Assembly (NCBI GenBank): GCA_002479485.1
Contig: DLNM01000029.1
Span: 7,654 to 46,577, forward strand
Direction: 5' to 3'
Length of the DNA stretch: 38,924 nucleotides
Origin: Firmicutes bacterium UBA7510
Lineage (GTDB): Bacteria > Bacillota > Clostridia > Tissierellales > Sedimentibacteraceae
Numbering within the stretch: the first letter of the stretch is position 1; each line of letters begins with the position of its first letter. Under the pieces are notes generated by a model. It made no database searches. It was not told the DNA's origin and saw nothing but the letters and a program-made list of their open reading frames with translations. A program made the translations under genes and the position numbers. Shown here in pieces: positions 1-6,702 of this stretch.

Positions 1-98
1 TAAACAATTACCAAATACTGTAATTTTATGTAAAAAAGTTATATAAAAATTATATTTATTTAAGATATACCTTTTATGAAATCAAGAAATATATATTT
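1..98. other. AT-rich left flank without a recognisable gene
   Basis: This stretch, left of the IS1595-type element, is almost pure A/T and holds no open reading frame, hairpin terminator or promoter that I can support. It is probably the spacer downstream of a gene outside the window. Confidence 0.4.
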
Positions 99-106
99 AA
101 ATAAAA
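99..106. repeat. Left copy of 8-bp target site duplication
   Basis: The octamer AAATAAAA abuts the first base (107) of the left inverted repeat and is repeated exactly at 1279-1286 after the last base of the right inverted repeat. The sequence is A-rich, so chance identity is not negligible, but it falls exactly at both predicted ends. Confidence 0.75.
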
Positions 107-133
107 GGCTATGTTTTAAATCAATATTGAAAT

Positions 134-162
134 TTGATATAAATTCGTGAATATGCTATAAT
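134..162 (+). promoter_or_regulatory. Sigma-A-type promoter of the transposase/GNAT gene
   Basis: TTGATA (134-139) and TATAAT (157-162) are separated by exactly 17 bases. The site lies just inside the left end of the element and 33 bases before the preferred start codon, so the fused gene and its GNAT cargo should be transcribed. Confidence 0.75.
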
Positions 163-194
163 TATGCTATATCTAACGAAAGGAGGGCATGATT

Positions 195-1181
195 ATGGCA
201 AATTCAAATGATTTAATAAAACAAATACAAAGACTACCGTTACACCAACAACAGCATATCTATTCTTTTTTAGAAGAAGTGCTTGTATTAGGCTCACAAG
301 TAAGCCAGATTGCACAGGAAGTTAAAGAATTTAGATTTGCCAAAGGAAAAGTCTGCCCTCATTGTGGTGCTGAAACTGTATCAAGAAATGGAAAATATAA
401 TGGTAAACAAAGATATATTTGTAAGTCATGTGGAAAAACCTTTACTGACTTTACTAACTCTGCTACTTACAAGAGTAAGAAAACATTAGATATGTGGCTT
501 AAATATGCAAAGTGCATGATAAATGGTTACTCTATTAGAAAGAGTGCAGAAATAGTCGGTATTAACATAGCAACAAGTTTCTTTTGGAGGCATAAAATCC
601 TTGACTGTATAAGAGCGTTTTTTGGTATAGGCTCTGTTGAGGGCGTTATTGAGGCAGATGAAGTGTTTTTTGCTGAAAGTTTTAAGGGTACAAAACCTTG
701 TAAAGGAGAATTAATAGTGAATAATTTTGAATTTGTAACTGGAGGTATAGAACTACTTGATTTTGTGCAACCTTTATGGGAAAAGTTAAATAAACACCAT
801 GAAGTTAACTCGAACTATTTCTCAAGTAGATTCATAAATCTTAAATTTGAAGTTAGAAAAAAGAAGTTTGTTAATGACAACAATTTAGAAATAAAAGTGG
901 ATTTAATCAAGGATATAGAGAAAGACTTACATATTGGTTATTGTATTAGCACAGTTAATAAAGAATTAGTTGGGGAAATTGATTCTCTTTTTGTTGAGAA
1001 AGAATATCGTAAATACGGTTTAGGAGATAGGCTAATGAATAGGGCGTTAGATTGGCTAGATAGTAACCAAGTAAAAACAAAGATAATCGGAGTAGCAGAA
1101 GGAAACGAAAATGTATTAGAGTTTTATAAAAAATATGGCTTTTATAAAAGGAGAGTAATTTTAGAGCAAATAAATGAATAA
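195..1181 (+). CDS. Chimeric ORF: IS1595 transposase N-terminus fused to GNAT acetyltransferase
   Basis: Residues 1-174 look like the front half of an IS1595 transposase: a helical region, a zinc ribbon (CPHC at 54-57, CKSC at 76-79), a helix-turn-helix-like stretch and the first catalytic acid in EADE (Asp about 155). The sequence then switches to about 154 residues of a GNAT acetyltransferase with the acetyl-CoA signature RKYGLG and a C-terminal FYKKYGFY. The rest of the DDE-type domain is missing, so transposition activity is not expected. The start at 195 is chosen because AGGAGG at 181-186 is 8 bases away; the in-frame ATG at 189 is only 2 bases away. Whether the fusion is a working protein or an accident of an open frame is unknown. 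The substrate of the acetyltransferase cannot be inferred. Confidence 0.8.
   Translation: MANSNDLIKQIQRLPLHQQQHIYSFLEEVLVLGSQVSQIAQEVKEFRFAKGKVCPHCGAETVSRNGKYNGKQRYICKSCGKTFTDFTNSATYKSKKTLDMWLKYAKCMINGYSIRKSAEIVGINIATSFFWRHKILDCIRAFFGIGSVEGVIEADEVFFAESFKGTKPCKGELIVNNFEFVTGGIELLDFVQPLWEKLNKHHEVNSNYFSSRFINLKFEVRKKKFVNDNNLEIKVDLIKDIEKDLHIGYCISTVNKELVGEIDSLFVEKEYRKYGLGDRLMNRALDWLDSNQVKTKIIGVAEGNENVLEFYKKYGFYKRRVILEQINE
717..1181 (+). CDS. GNAT family N-acetyltransferase (internal start within the chimera)
   Basis: Within the chimeric frame, AAAGGAG at 702-708 is followed after 8 bases by a GTG codon at 717. From there the protein begins VNNFEFVTGGIELLDF, which looks like the natural N-terminus of a stand-alone GNAT enzyme, and runs 154 residues to the stop. 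The GNAT core sits at GEIDSLFVEKEYRKYGLG. The simplest reading is that a complete acetyltransferase gene with its own ribosome site replaced the back half of the transposase. GNAT enzymes transfer an acetyl group from acetyl-CoA to amines of small molecules or proteins; the acceptor here is not known. Some such enzymes confer drug resistance, but nothing in the sequence proves that. Confidence 0.6.
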   Translation: MNNFEFVTGGIELLDFVQPLWEKLNKHHEVNSNYFSSRFINLKFEVRKKKFVNDNNLEIKVDLIKDIEKDLHIGYCISTVNKELVGEIDSLFVEKEYRKYGLGDRLMNRALDWLDSNQVKTKIIGVAEGNENVLEFYKKYGFYKRRVILEQINE

Positions 1182-1212
1182 ACGTTATTTTTAAATATTC
1201 TAAAAAGGCGAA

Positions 1213-1241
1213 TTAAGGGAAGTCAAAATGGCTTCTCTTAA
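1213..1241 (+). terminator. Hairpin terminator inside the mobile element
   Basis: A 10-bp stem (1213-1222 with 1232-1241, one G-U pair) with a TCAAAATGG loop lies about 30 bases after the chimeric gene stop. A moderately T-rich stretch follows. The loop is identical to that of the chromosomal terminator at 1288-1318, which reads on the other strand. Confidence 0.55.
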
Positions 1242-1278
1242 TAATTTATATATTTTCAACACTATTTTAAACATAGCC

Positions 1279-1286
1279 AAATAAAA
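1279..1286. repeat. Right copy of 8-bp target site duplication
   Basis: This AAATAAAA octamer is identical to 99-106 and directly abuts the right terminal repeat ending at 1278. It also forms part of the A/T tract after the minus-strand terminator at 1288-1318. Confidence 0.75.
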
Positions 1287-1287
1287 A

Positions 1288-1318
1288 AAGCCCCTAAAGC
1301 CATTTTGACTTTAGAGAC
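1288..1318 (-). terminator. Rho-independent terminator of the RpiR-type gene
   Basis: Read on the minus strand, a stem beginning GTCTCTAAAG pairs with CTTTAGGGGC around a TCAAAATGG loop and is followed by seven T residues. It lies 12 bases after the regulator's stop codon. Confidence 0.85.
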
Positions 1319-1329
1319 TAAATTTATTA

Positions 1330-2202
1330 TTAATTTTTATCCTGCTGATAAATACTATGTTTATCCCATAAATCTTCTAAATCATTAAAATATTGAACTA
1401 TATCATTTCTTTCCTTCGCTCCTATATTTAGGATTAAGCTGTTAATCATGCACATTGGAACTACTAAGGAGTCTACAAATGATACAATATTATTTTTTGC
1501 TAAAAGCACTACATCAGCTAAGTCGCAAAATGGTGAAGCTTCAGTATCAGTAATTGCAATTATTTTTGCTTTCTTTTCTTTAGCCATTTTAGTTGCATCT
1601 ATTGTGCTACTAGAATATCTTGGGAAGCTTATACAAATAAATACATCATCTTCCTTAACGCGAATAATTTGTTCAAAGAGTGAATTTACTCCGGTATTGT
1701 TAAGTACTTTTACATTATCCAGCATAACATCTAGGTAAAATCCTAAATAGTTAGCTAACGTAGATGATGTACGCATACCTAATATATATACTTTGTTTGC
1801 ATTAGAAATAAGATTTGTTGCCTCATCAAGTGCTATAGCATCTATATTGTCTAGCATATACTTCATACCGTTTATTTCATTTCTAATAATTTTTTTATGA
1901 AATTTTTCAGTGTCTTTATTAATATCCTCATCTAATCCAATTCTTTGAACAGTAGTTAGTTTATTTTTAATTAAAACCTGCAATGACTGTTGCAATTCAG
2001 GAAAACCTGTAAATCCAAGAGCACCAGCAAACCTAACTACAGTAGATTCACTTACATCAACTGTTTCACCTATTTTAGAAGCAGTCATAAATGCAGCTTT
2101 GTCATAGTGTTCTATGATAAATTGCGCTATCATTTTCTGACCCTTACTAAATTTATAATAATTATTTTGGATTAGAGTTATTAAATCGGATGTATTATTC
2201 AT
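1330..2202 (-). CDS. MurR/RpiR family transcriptional regulator
   Basis: The 290-residue protein has the two-part layout of the RpiR family. The N-terminal helix-turn-helix domain (about residues 1-80) contains the typical TASKIGETVDVSESTVVRFAGALGF run, here split between residues 40 and 64. The C-terminal SIS sugar-phosphate isomerase fold (about 120-265) includes the VYILGMRTSSTLANYLG segment. Family members sense phosphosugars or amino-sugar phosphates and regulate catabolic genes; the ligand here is unknown. GGAGG lies 6 bases before the ATG. The gene follows korC after a 113-base spacer that is filled by a hairpin repeat element, so it may be the last gene of the kor operon or separately expressed. 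No sugar catabolism gene is visible nearby. Confidence 0.88.
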   Translation of the reverse strand: MNNTSDLITLIQNNYYKFSKGQKMIAQFIIEHYDKAAFMTASKIGETVDVSESTVVRFAGALGFTGFPELQQSLQVLIKNKLTTVQRIGLDEDINKDTEKFHKKIIRNEINGMKYMLDNIDAIALDEATNLISNANKVYILGMRTSSTLANYLGFYLDVMLDNVKVLNNTGVNSLFEQIIRVKEDDVFICISFPRYSSSTIDATKMAKEKKAKIIAITDTEASPFCDLADVVLLAKNNIVSFVDSLVVPMCMINSLILNIGAKERNDIVQYFNDLEDLWDKHSIYQQDKN

Positions 2203-2215
2203 ATTTCCTCCATTT

Positions 2216-2318
2216 CACCGTTTCGCGGCGTCACAAAATATGATGAAGAATCGTTTTTTTGCAGTGCGAAAGTATTTCGCACTTTCCATAGAGTGAAGGA
2301 TTTTTTTCCTTCACTCTA
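2216..2318 (-). repeat. Modular multi-hairpin intergenic element A (korC / rpiR junction)
   Basis: In transcription order: module 1 is a perfect 12-bp stem (2289-2318, arms TAGAGTGAAGGA and its complement, 6-base loop) whose base pairs include the korC stop codon TAG. Next comes a perfect 9-bp hairpin (2263-2283, AGTGCGAAA arms). The right half of module 2 follows (2241-2260, ATGAAGAATCG plus a T-run). Module 3 (2216-2231) has CGGCGT/CACCG arms and abuts the GGAGG ribosome site of rpiR. In this copy the left arm of module 2 appears replaced by the extra 9-bp hairpin. Confidence 0.8.
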
Positions 2319-2861
2319 GTATCCTTTTACTAAATTAACGCCTTCTTCGAAAGCTTGAATATTTTTTTCTATAGTTGCTTTTGGAACTCTTTTAGAAATA
2401 GAATTTTTAATAGTTTCAAGTTTAATTATATCTTTACACATTATTTCATATATTACACCAATTGATACTATATTTGCAACCATAGGAATTCCTATTTTAT
2501 CAGCTGCAGTATCTAATATTGGTAATTTATATACTTTTTTAGCCTTAACATCTGCTGGAACTTCAACGTCTTTATCAACTACTAAAATTCCATCAGCGTC
2601 TAAAGATTTTATATACTTATCAAAAGATTTTTGTGTTAAAGATAATAATAAATTATTTTTCATAACCTTTGGATAGTTTATTTCACTATCATTAATTATA
2701 ACTTCAGCTTTACTTGCTCCACCTCTAGCTTCTGGACCATATGATTGTGTCTGTATAGCATTTAAACCATCTTCTATTGCAGCATCTGCAAATATTATAG
2801 CAGCTAGTATAACTCCCTGTCCACCAGAACCGCTTAATCTCATTTCTCTTTTTTGAAACAT
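2316..2861 (-). CDS. korC: 2-oxoacid:ferredoxin oxidoreductase, gamma subunit (KorC-like)
   Basis: This 181-residue protein matches the gamma subunit of ferredoxin-dependent 2-oxoacid oxidoreductases. The N-terminal MRLSGSGGQGVILAA glycine-rich segment and the QSYGPEARGGASKAEVII signature are diagnostic, and the latter is typical of the 2-oxoglutarate type. The enzyme converts a 2-oxoacid and CoA to acyl-CoA and CO2 while reducing ferredoxin, in the cytoplasm. It is the last gene of a korD-A-B-C set, with an 18-base gap after korB. The substrate assignment (2-oxoglutarate rather than branched-chain 2-oxoacids) rests only on general resemblance. The stop codon is embedded in a 12-bp hairpin. 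Confidence 0.88.
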   Translation of the reverse strand: MFQKREMRLSGSGGQGVILAAIIFADAAIEDGLNAIQTQSYGPEARGGASKAEVIINDSEINYPKVMKNNLLLSLTQKSFDKYIKSLDADGILVVDKDVEVPADVKAKKVYKLPILDTAADKIGIPMVANIVSIGVIYEIMCKDIIKLETIKNSISKRVPKATIEKNIQAFEEGVNLVKGY

Positions 2862-2879
2862 AATTTACACTCCTTCTGA

Positions 2880-3698
2880 TTAATGTTGGAATTTCTCAAC
2901 AATTTTTTTATAGCTTTCAGTATATTCAGGTAGTGGATTATTATATAATTCACCTATAATTATTTTATTCTCGCCTAATTCAGGTTTTTTCTCAACAACT
3001 TTTTTGTCAACACAATTATCTTTCAAGTAAGTTAACATCTTAGGTGCATCACCTTTTTTGTTCTTTCTTCCATAGTATGTTGGACATACACTTATTCCCT
3101 CTATGAAAGAGAAACCTTTGTTTTGAATTCCTTTTTCTATTAATGTAGTAAGTTGGTTTGCATGGTATGCTGAAGCACGACCAACATAAGTAGCTCCTGC
3201 TCCTTGTGCTAATGAACATAAATCAAAAGCTCTATCTATGTTACCATAAGGTGCTGTTGTAGCAAAATCTCCTGTTGGTGTAGTTGGTGAGTATTGACCA
3301 CCAGTCATACCATAAATATTATTATTAAAGCATATTGTAGTTATATCAATATTTCTTCTAGCTGCATGTATTAAGTGGTTACCACCTATTGCTGAACAGT
3401 CTCCGTCACCAGTAACAACTATTACATGCATATTTGGATTAGCGTGCTTAACACCTGTTGCAAATGCTAATGCTCTACCGTGTGCAGTGTGTAGTGTATT
3501 AAAATCTAAATATCCAGGAGCTCTTGAAGAACATCCTATACCTGAAACTATACAAACATCATCTTTATTTAAACCTAAATTATCTATTGCTCTAACTAAG
3601 GCATTTAGTATAATACCGTGACCACATCCTGGACACCAAATATGAGGTAATTTATTTTCTCTAAAATATTTATTTGTTATTTCGTTACAATTCATCAT
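2880..3698 (-). CDS. korB: 2-oxoacid:ferredoxin oxidoreductase, beta subunit (KorB-like)
   Basis: The 272-residue beta subunit carries the thiamine diphosphate binding core. WCPGCGHG near residue 21 gives cysteines of the family, and VTGDGDCSAIGGNHLIHAAR with the following NNNIYGMTGGQ forms the Mg-TPP motif. Together with KorA it builds the active site that decarboxylates the 2-oxoacid. GGAGG is 9 bases before the ATG and lies inside the last codons of korA, whose stop is only 2 bases away, so translation is probably coupled. The length and the absence of a fused iron-sulfur domain fit the four-subunit form with a separate small ferredoxin. Confidence 0.9.
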   Translation of the reverse strand: MMNCNEITNKYFRENKLPHIWCPGCGHGIILNALVRAIDNLGLNKDDVCIVSGIGCSSRAPGYLDFNTLHTAHGRALAFATGVKHANPNMHVIVVTGDGDCSAIGGNHLIHAARRNIDITTICFNNNIYGMTGGQYSPTTPTGDFATTAPYGNIDRAFDLCSLAQGAGATYVGRASAYHANQLTTLIEKGIQNKGFSFIEGISVCPTYYGRKNKKGDAPKMLTYLKDNCVDKKVVEKKPELGENKIIIGELYNNPLPEYTESYKKIVEKFQH

Positions 3699-3700
3699 TA

Positions 3701-4849
3701 TTATTTACCTCCATTAATCGCTTTGATAATTTCGTCTGGAGCTATTAACTCACCAGTAACTTTTGTAATTTTATTAACTTTACAGTCTTTTCCTGCGATT
3801 CTTTCTACTTCATAATAATATTGACCTAAGTTCATTTCAGCAACATAAATTTCTTTTGCTTTTTTACCTACTGAAGCGATTTGTTTTTCAAGAAGCGGCC
3901 AAATAGTTATTGGTCTAAACATACCTACCTTTTGTCCAGCTTCTCTTAACTCATCAACTGCCTCTTTAGCACTTCTTGAAACGCCACCAAAAGCAATTAC
4001 AACTACTTCAGCATCATCTAATTTATATTCTTCATAGAATGAAAAATCATCTACGTTCATTTCAACTTTATTGCAAATTCTTTCTACTAACTCTCCAGAT
4101 AATTTGTTGTCATTAGTAGGAAATCCAGTTTTATCATGTGTTAAACCAGTAACATGAATTCTATATCCTTCTCCGAAAGCAGGTAATGGATGTACCATTG
4201 TTTTTTCATCCATAAATTTGTCAGCATATTGTACAAAATCCTTTGGTTCACAGTTAGGTTTTGTCCTATGTAAAACTTCTATTTCAACAGGATCTTTTAA
4301 AGCTATTTTTTCTCTCATGTGTCCTACGGTTTCATCCATAAGATATATAACAGGAGTTCTATATTTCTCTGCTAAATTAAAAGCAGTAATTGCGTACTCA
4401 TATGTTTCTTGAACTGAGTTTGGAGTTAAAGCTATAACAGGATGATCTCCGTGTGTTCCCCATTTTGCTTGCATAACTTCACCTTGAGCTGGTGATGTAG
4501 GAAGACCTGTACTAGGACCACCTCTTTGAACGTTTACTACTACACATGGTATTTCAGCTATGCATGCATAACCTAAATTCTCTTGCATTAATGAAAAACC
4601 AGGACCACTTGTTGCAGTCATTGATTTAAGTCCAGCTAATGAACCACCAATAACAGCAGCCATACTAGCTAACTCATCTTCCATTTGTATAAATTTTCCA
4701 CCAACTTGTGGAAGTCTTTGAGAAGAAACTTCTGCAAGTTCAGTAGATGGTGTTATAGGATAACCGGCGAAGAAACGCATACCAGCTGCTAAAGCACCTT
4801 CTACGCAAGCTTCGTTTCCTTGCATTAATTTATACTTATTATTACTCAT
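3701..4849 (-). CDS. korA: 2-oxoacid:ferredoxin oxidoreductase, alpha subunit (KorA-like)
   Basis: The protein (about 382 residues) begins with the pyrimidine-binding domain of TPP-dependent ferredoxin oxidoreductases: GNEACVEGALAAG and FFAGYPITPSTELAE near the N-terminus, then ATSGPGFSLMQENLGYA around residue 80 and a C-terminal transketolase-like domain (from about residue 270). The start at 4849 is preferred over the upstream in-frame ATG at 4864 because GGAGGT ends 8 bases before it. That site lies in the final codons of korD, and the two genes overlap by 8 bases, implying translational coupling. Confidence 0.9.
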   Translation of the reverse strand: MSNNKYKLMQGNEACVEGALAAGMRFFAGYPITPSTELAEVSSQRLPQVGGKFIQMEDELASMAAVIGGSLAGLKSMTATSGPGFSLMQENLGYACIAEIPCVVVNVQRGGPSTGLPTSPAQGEVMQAKWGTHGDHPVIALTPNSVQETYEYAITAFNLAEKYRTPVIYLMDETVGHMREKIALKDPVEIEVLHRTKPNCEPKDFVQYADKFMDEKTMVHPLPAFGEGYRIHVTGLTHDKTGFPTNDNKLSGELVERICNKVEMNVDDFSFYEEYKLDDAEVVVIAFGGVSRSAKEAVDELREAGQKVGMFRPITIWPLLEKQIASVGKKAKEIYVAEMNLGQYYYEVERIAGKDCKVNKITKVTGELIAPDEIIKAINGGK

Positions 4850-5048
4850 CTTTATTACCTCCAACTAAAAATATAGCATTATCAGGACATCTTAATTCGC
4901 ATAATCCACAAGATATGCAGTTTTCTATATTTACAGCTTCTGACTTTTCTTTTACAATCGCTAGAACTTGTTTAGGACAAAAAGCTACACAAATTCCGCA
5001 ACCTTTACACCATTCTTTGTTAATAGTAAGACTCTTTTTGTTAGCCAT
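4842..5048 (-). CDS. korD: Ferredoxin-type 2x[4Fe-4S] subunit (KorD-like)
   Basis: This 68-residue protein contains two CxxCxxCxxxCP clusters: CKGCGICVAFCP in the first half and CISCGLCELRCP in the second. It is the small iron-sulfur subunit that passes electrons from the TPP subunits to free ferredoxin. It is the first gene of the kor operon: AGGAGG precedes the ATG by 7 bases and a good sigma-A promoter lies 45-72 bases upstream. The korA start overlaps its last codons. Confidence 0.9.
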   Translation of the reverse strand: MANKKSLTINKEWCKGCGICVAFCPKQVLAIVKEKSEAVNIENCISCGLCELRCPDNAIFLVGGNKDE

Positions 5049-5092
5049 CTTTTAACCTCCTAGTTTTTAAAACTATAATAATTGACACCTCT

Positions 5093-5120
5093 ATATTACC
5101 ACATTAATATATTTTTGCAA
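5093..5120 (-). promoter_or_regulatory. Sigma-A-type promoter of the kor operon
   Basis: On the minus strand TTGCAA (5115-5120) and TAATAT (5093-5098) are separated by 16 bases. The predicted start of transcription is near 5086, giving a leader of roughly 38 bases before the korD ATG at 5048. Confidence 0.7.
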
Positions 5121-5177
5121 GAAAAATTTCATAAATTTGCTAAATTGCAAGAATTAATTCAAGTTATTCATATTTCC

Positions 5178-5184
5178 TGTCGAA
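5178..5184. promoter_or_regulatory. Candidate Spo0A box upstream of the kor promoter
   Basis: The heptamer TGTCGAA matches the core of the established Spo0A binding box. It lies about 95 bases upstream of the predicted kor transcription start, and Spo0A itself is encoded in this window at 17148-17942. A single 7-mer is weak evidence. Confidence 0.3.
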
Positions 5185-5222
5185 AAAACGATTTCAAATA
5201 ATAAAATAGCATTATATAAGAA

Positions 5223-5255
5223 GAAAATGCATGAACAAAAATATTTTCATCATGC
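5223..5255. terminator. Hairpin terminator downstream of the methyltransferase gene
   Basis: AAAATGCATGA pairs with TCATGCATTTT around a loop of about 11 bases. It is flanked by T-rich sequence on both strands and lies just after the YtqB-like gene (stop at 5266), separating it from the kor promoter. Confidence 0.65.
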
Positions 5256-5265
5256 ATTTTTTATG

Positions 5266-5838
5266 TTATTTTTTCTCAATAATGTATATTTCCGGAGGAG
5301 AATTCTCCTTATTTAATAGCTTAATTTGTACTACATTATATTCTCTTTTATTTAAAAATGAAATAAATTCGTGAATATTTCTTGCTTCCTCACCGTTATC
5401 ATGTAGTTTATAAGCCGAAATATAAATTCTTCCCTGATTACTTAATCTACTAATTATATTCTTAATTGCATTAATTGATGTATTATAATTTGTTCTTATT
5501 TTTTTATCTGAATTAGGTAAATATCCTAAGTTGAATAATGCAACATCAATTTGTTTATCTTCAATATGGTCTAACACATTTTCGTGTGAATCAACTATAA
5601 GCTTGTAATTAGTGCAAAGATTTTGTTCTAAAAGTGTTTTTGTTCTGTTTATTGCATCCTCTTGTATATCAAAGGCATAGACATATCCATTATTCTTAAC
5701 TAAATTGCAAAAAAATAGCGTATCAAAACCATTACCGGCTGTTGCATCCACAAGTGTTAAGTCATCTTTGTTTTTATAGCTATTTTCAACTAGAAAATGA
5801 ACAAAATCTACTATTTGACCATACTTTATATCAATCAT
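5266..5838 (-). CDS. YtqB-like class I SAM-dependent methyltransferase
   Basis: The protein carries the SAM-binding motif I LVDATAGNGFDTLFF near residue 29, then YVYAFDIQEDAI (motif II) and NVLDHI with VALFNLGYLPNSDKKI (motif IV region), typical of the YtqB/rRNA methyltransferase-like family (about 190 residues). The frame is open to a GTG at 5886 directly after the rluB stop. The ATG at 5838 is preferred because it places VDATAGNG at the family's usual position and has GGGTG 6 bases upstream. Another in-frame ATG exists at 5868. The substrate of the family is not certain. It probably shares a transcript with rluB. Confidence 0.75.
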   Translation of the reverse strand: MIDIKYGQIVDFVHFLVENSYKNKDDLTLVDATAGNGFDTLFFCNLVKNNGYVYAFDIQEDAINRTKTLLEQNLCTNYKLIVDSHENVLDHIEDKQIDVALFNLGYLPNSDKKIRTNYNTSINAIKNIISRLSNQGRIYISAYKLHDNGEEARNIHEFISFLNKREYNVVQIKLLNKENSPPEIYIIEKK

Positions 5839-5886
5839 TTTCGCACCCATGTGCTCATTATTTATCATTTCTTTCAACCTAATCAC

Positions 5887-6600
5887 CTACAAAGATTTTA
5901 AATAATCTAGTTCTTTTTTACTTAAATTTTTCCATGAGCCCATAGGTAAATCATCAAGCTCTATATTACCGAAGGAAACTCTTTTAAGGCTTATAACAGT
6001 TTTACCAACTGCCGCTAGCATTTTTCTAACCTGTCTGTTTTTACCCTCATAGATACTTATCTTAACAGTTGTTTGAACTCCATCAGTTTTAACTATGTCT
6101 ACAAGCGCAGGAGCAGTAGTATAATCCTCTATTTTAATACCATGTCTTAACCAACCTATGTCAGTAGCGTTCAATCTACCATTTACCCTTGCAATATAAG
6201 TTTTATATACCTTATATCTAGGATGCATAAGTCTATTTGCCAAATCTCCATCATTGGTTAGAAGCAATAACCCACTTGTATCATAATCAAGTCTTCCAAT
6301 CGGATATACCCTTTCAGAAATTTCAATCAAATCTAATACACACTTTCTATCAAATTGATCTTTTACAGTAGTTACATATCCAGTTGGTTTATTAAGTTTT
6401 ACATATATTTTATTTTCAACAACTTTAATAAGTTTGTTTTCAACAAAAACCCTATCCTTATCTGTGTCTACTTTAAATCCTAGCTCTGTAACCACAGTAT
6501 CATTTACTTTAACTTTTCCTTGCAAAATAAGCTCCTCAGCCTTCCGACGAGAAGTCACTCCACAATTTGCAATATATTTTTGTAATCTTTCGTATGGCAT
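5887..6600 (-). CDS. rluB: 23S rRNA pseudouridine synthase RluB/RsuA family
   Basis: The 237-residue protein starts with an S4 RNA-binding domain (LQKYIANCGVTSRRKAEELI, residues 5-24). The pseudouridine synthase core follows, with the catalytic aspartate in GRLDYDTSGLLLLTNDG (about residue 103) and the C-terminal EGKNRQVRKMLAAVG motif. RluB isomerises a uridine in helix 90 of 23S rRNA; RsuA-type specificity for 16S cannot be wholly excluded from sequence. The gene is followed at once by the YtqB-like frame and preceded by a 102-base spacer containing the dacB terminator. Confidence 0.88.
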   Translation of the reverse strand: MPYERLQKYIANCGVTSRRKAEELILQGKVKVNDTVVTELGFKVDTDKDRVFVENKLIKVVENKIYVKLNKPTGYVTTVKDQFDRKCVLDLIEISERVYPIGRLDYDTSGLLLLTNDGDLANRLMHPRYKVYKTYIARVNGRLNATDIGWLRHGIKIEDYTTAPALVDIVKTDGVQTTVKISIYEGKNRQVRKMLAAVGKTVISLKRVSFGNIELDDLPMGSWKNLSKKELDYLKSL

Positions 6601-6665
6601 ATTAGTTCCTCAAATTTTTATTTTAATAGTATTATAATATAATTATTTAATTATTAAAAGAAAAA

Positions 6666-6695
6666 TCAGCTACATAAAATAAATTTTGTAGCTGA
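6666..6695 (-). terminator. Rho-independent terminator of the dacB-type gene
   Basis: On the minus strand TCAGCTACA pairs with TGTAGCTGA around a 12-base AT loop and is followed by TTTTTCTTTT. It sits directly after the stop of the carboxypeptidase gene at 6703. Confidence 0.85.
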
Positions 6696-6702
6696 CAATT
6701 AA

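Larger units (their letters stand above)
107..1278 (+). mobile_element. IS1595-family-like element carrying a GNAT passenger gene
   Basis: The left end (107 onward) begins GGCTATGTTT and continues to TTGAAA near 127-132. The right end, read on the opposite strand from 1278, begins with the same GGCTATGTTT and reaches TTGAAA, giving imperfect terminal inverted repeats of about 26 bases. Both ends are flanked by the identical octamer AAATAAAA (99-106 and 1279-1286), which fits the 8-bp target duplications known for IS1595. The 1172-bp unit holds a promoter, an N-terminal transposase fragment fused to an acetyltransferase, and a hairpin terminator. The transposase lacks most of its catalytic domain, so the element should be non-autonomous and would need an intact relative in trans. 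The insertion lies directly beyond the T-tract of the neighbouring rpiR-type terminator. Confidence 0.85.

Noticed and set aside
189..1181. The transposase-GNAT fusion as an assembly error
   Set aside because: The terminal repeats and exact 8-bp target duplication enclose the whole chimera and the GNAT part keeps its own ribosome site, so a biological origin is far more likely.
1448..1738. Open frames of 60-170 codons on the plus strand opposite rpiR, dacB, pdp, spoIVB, recN and other genes
   Set aside because: They lie wholly opposite well-supported genes, lack ribosome sites and family motifs, and follow from the AT-rich codon use of the sense genes.
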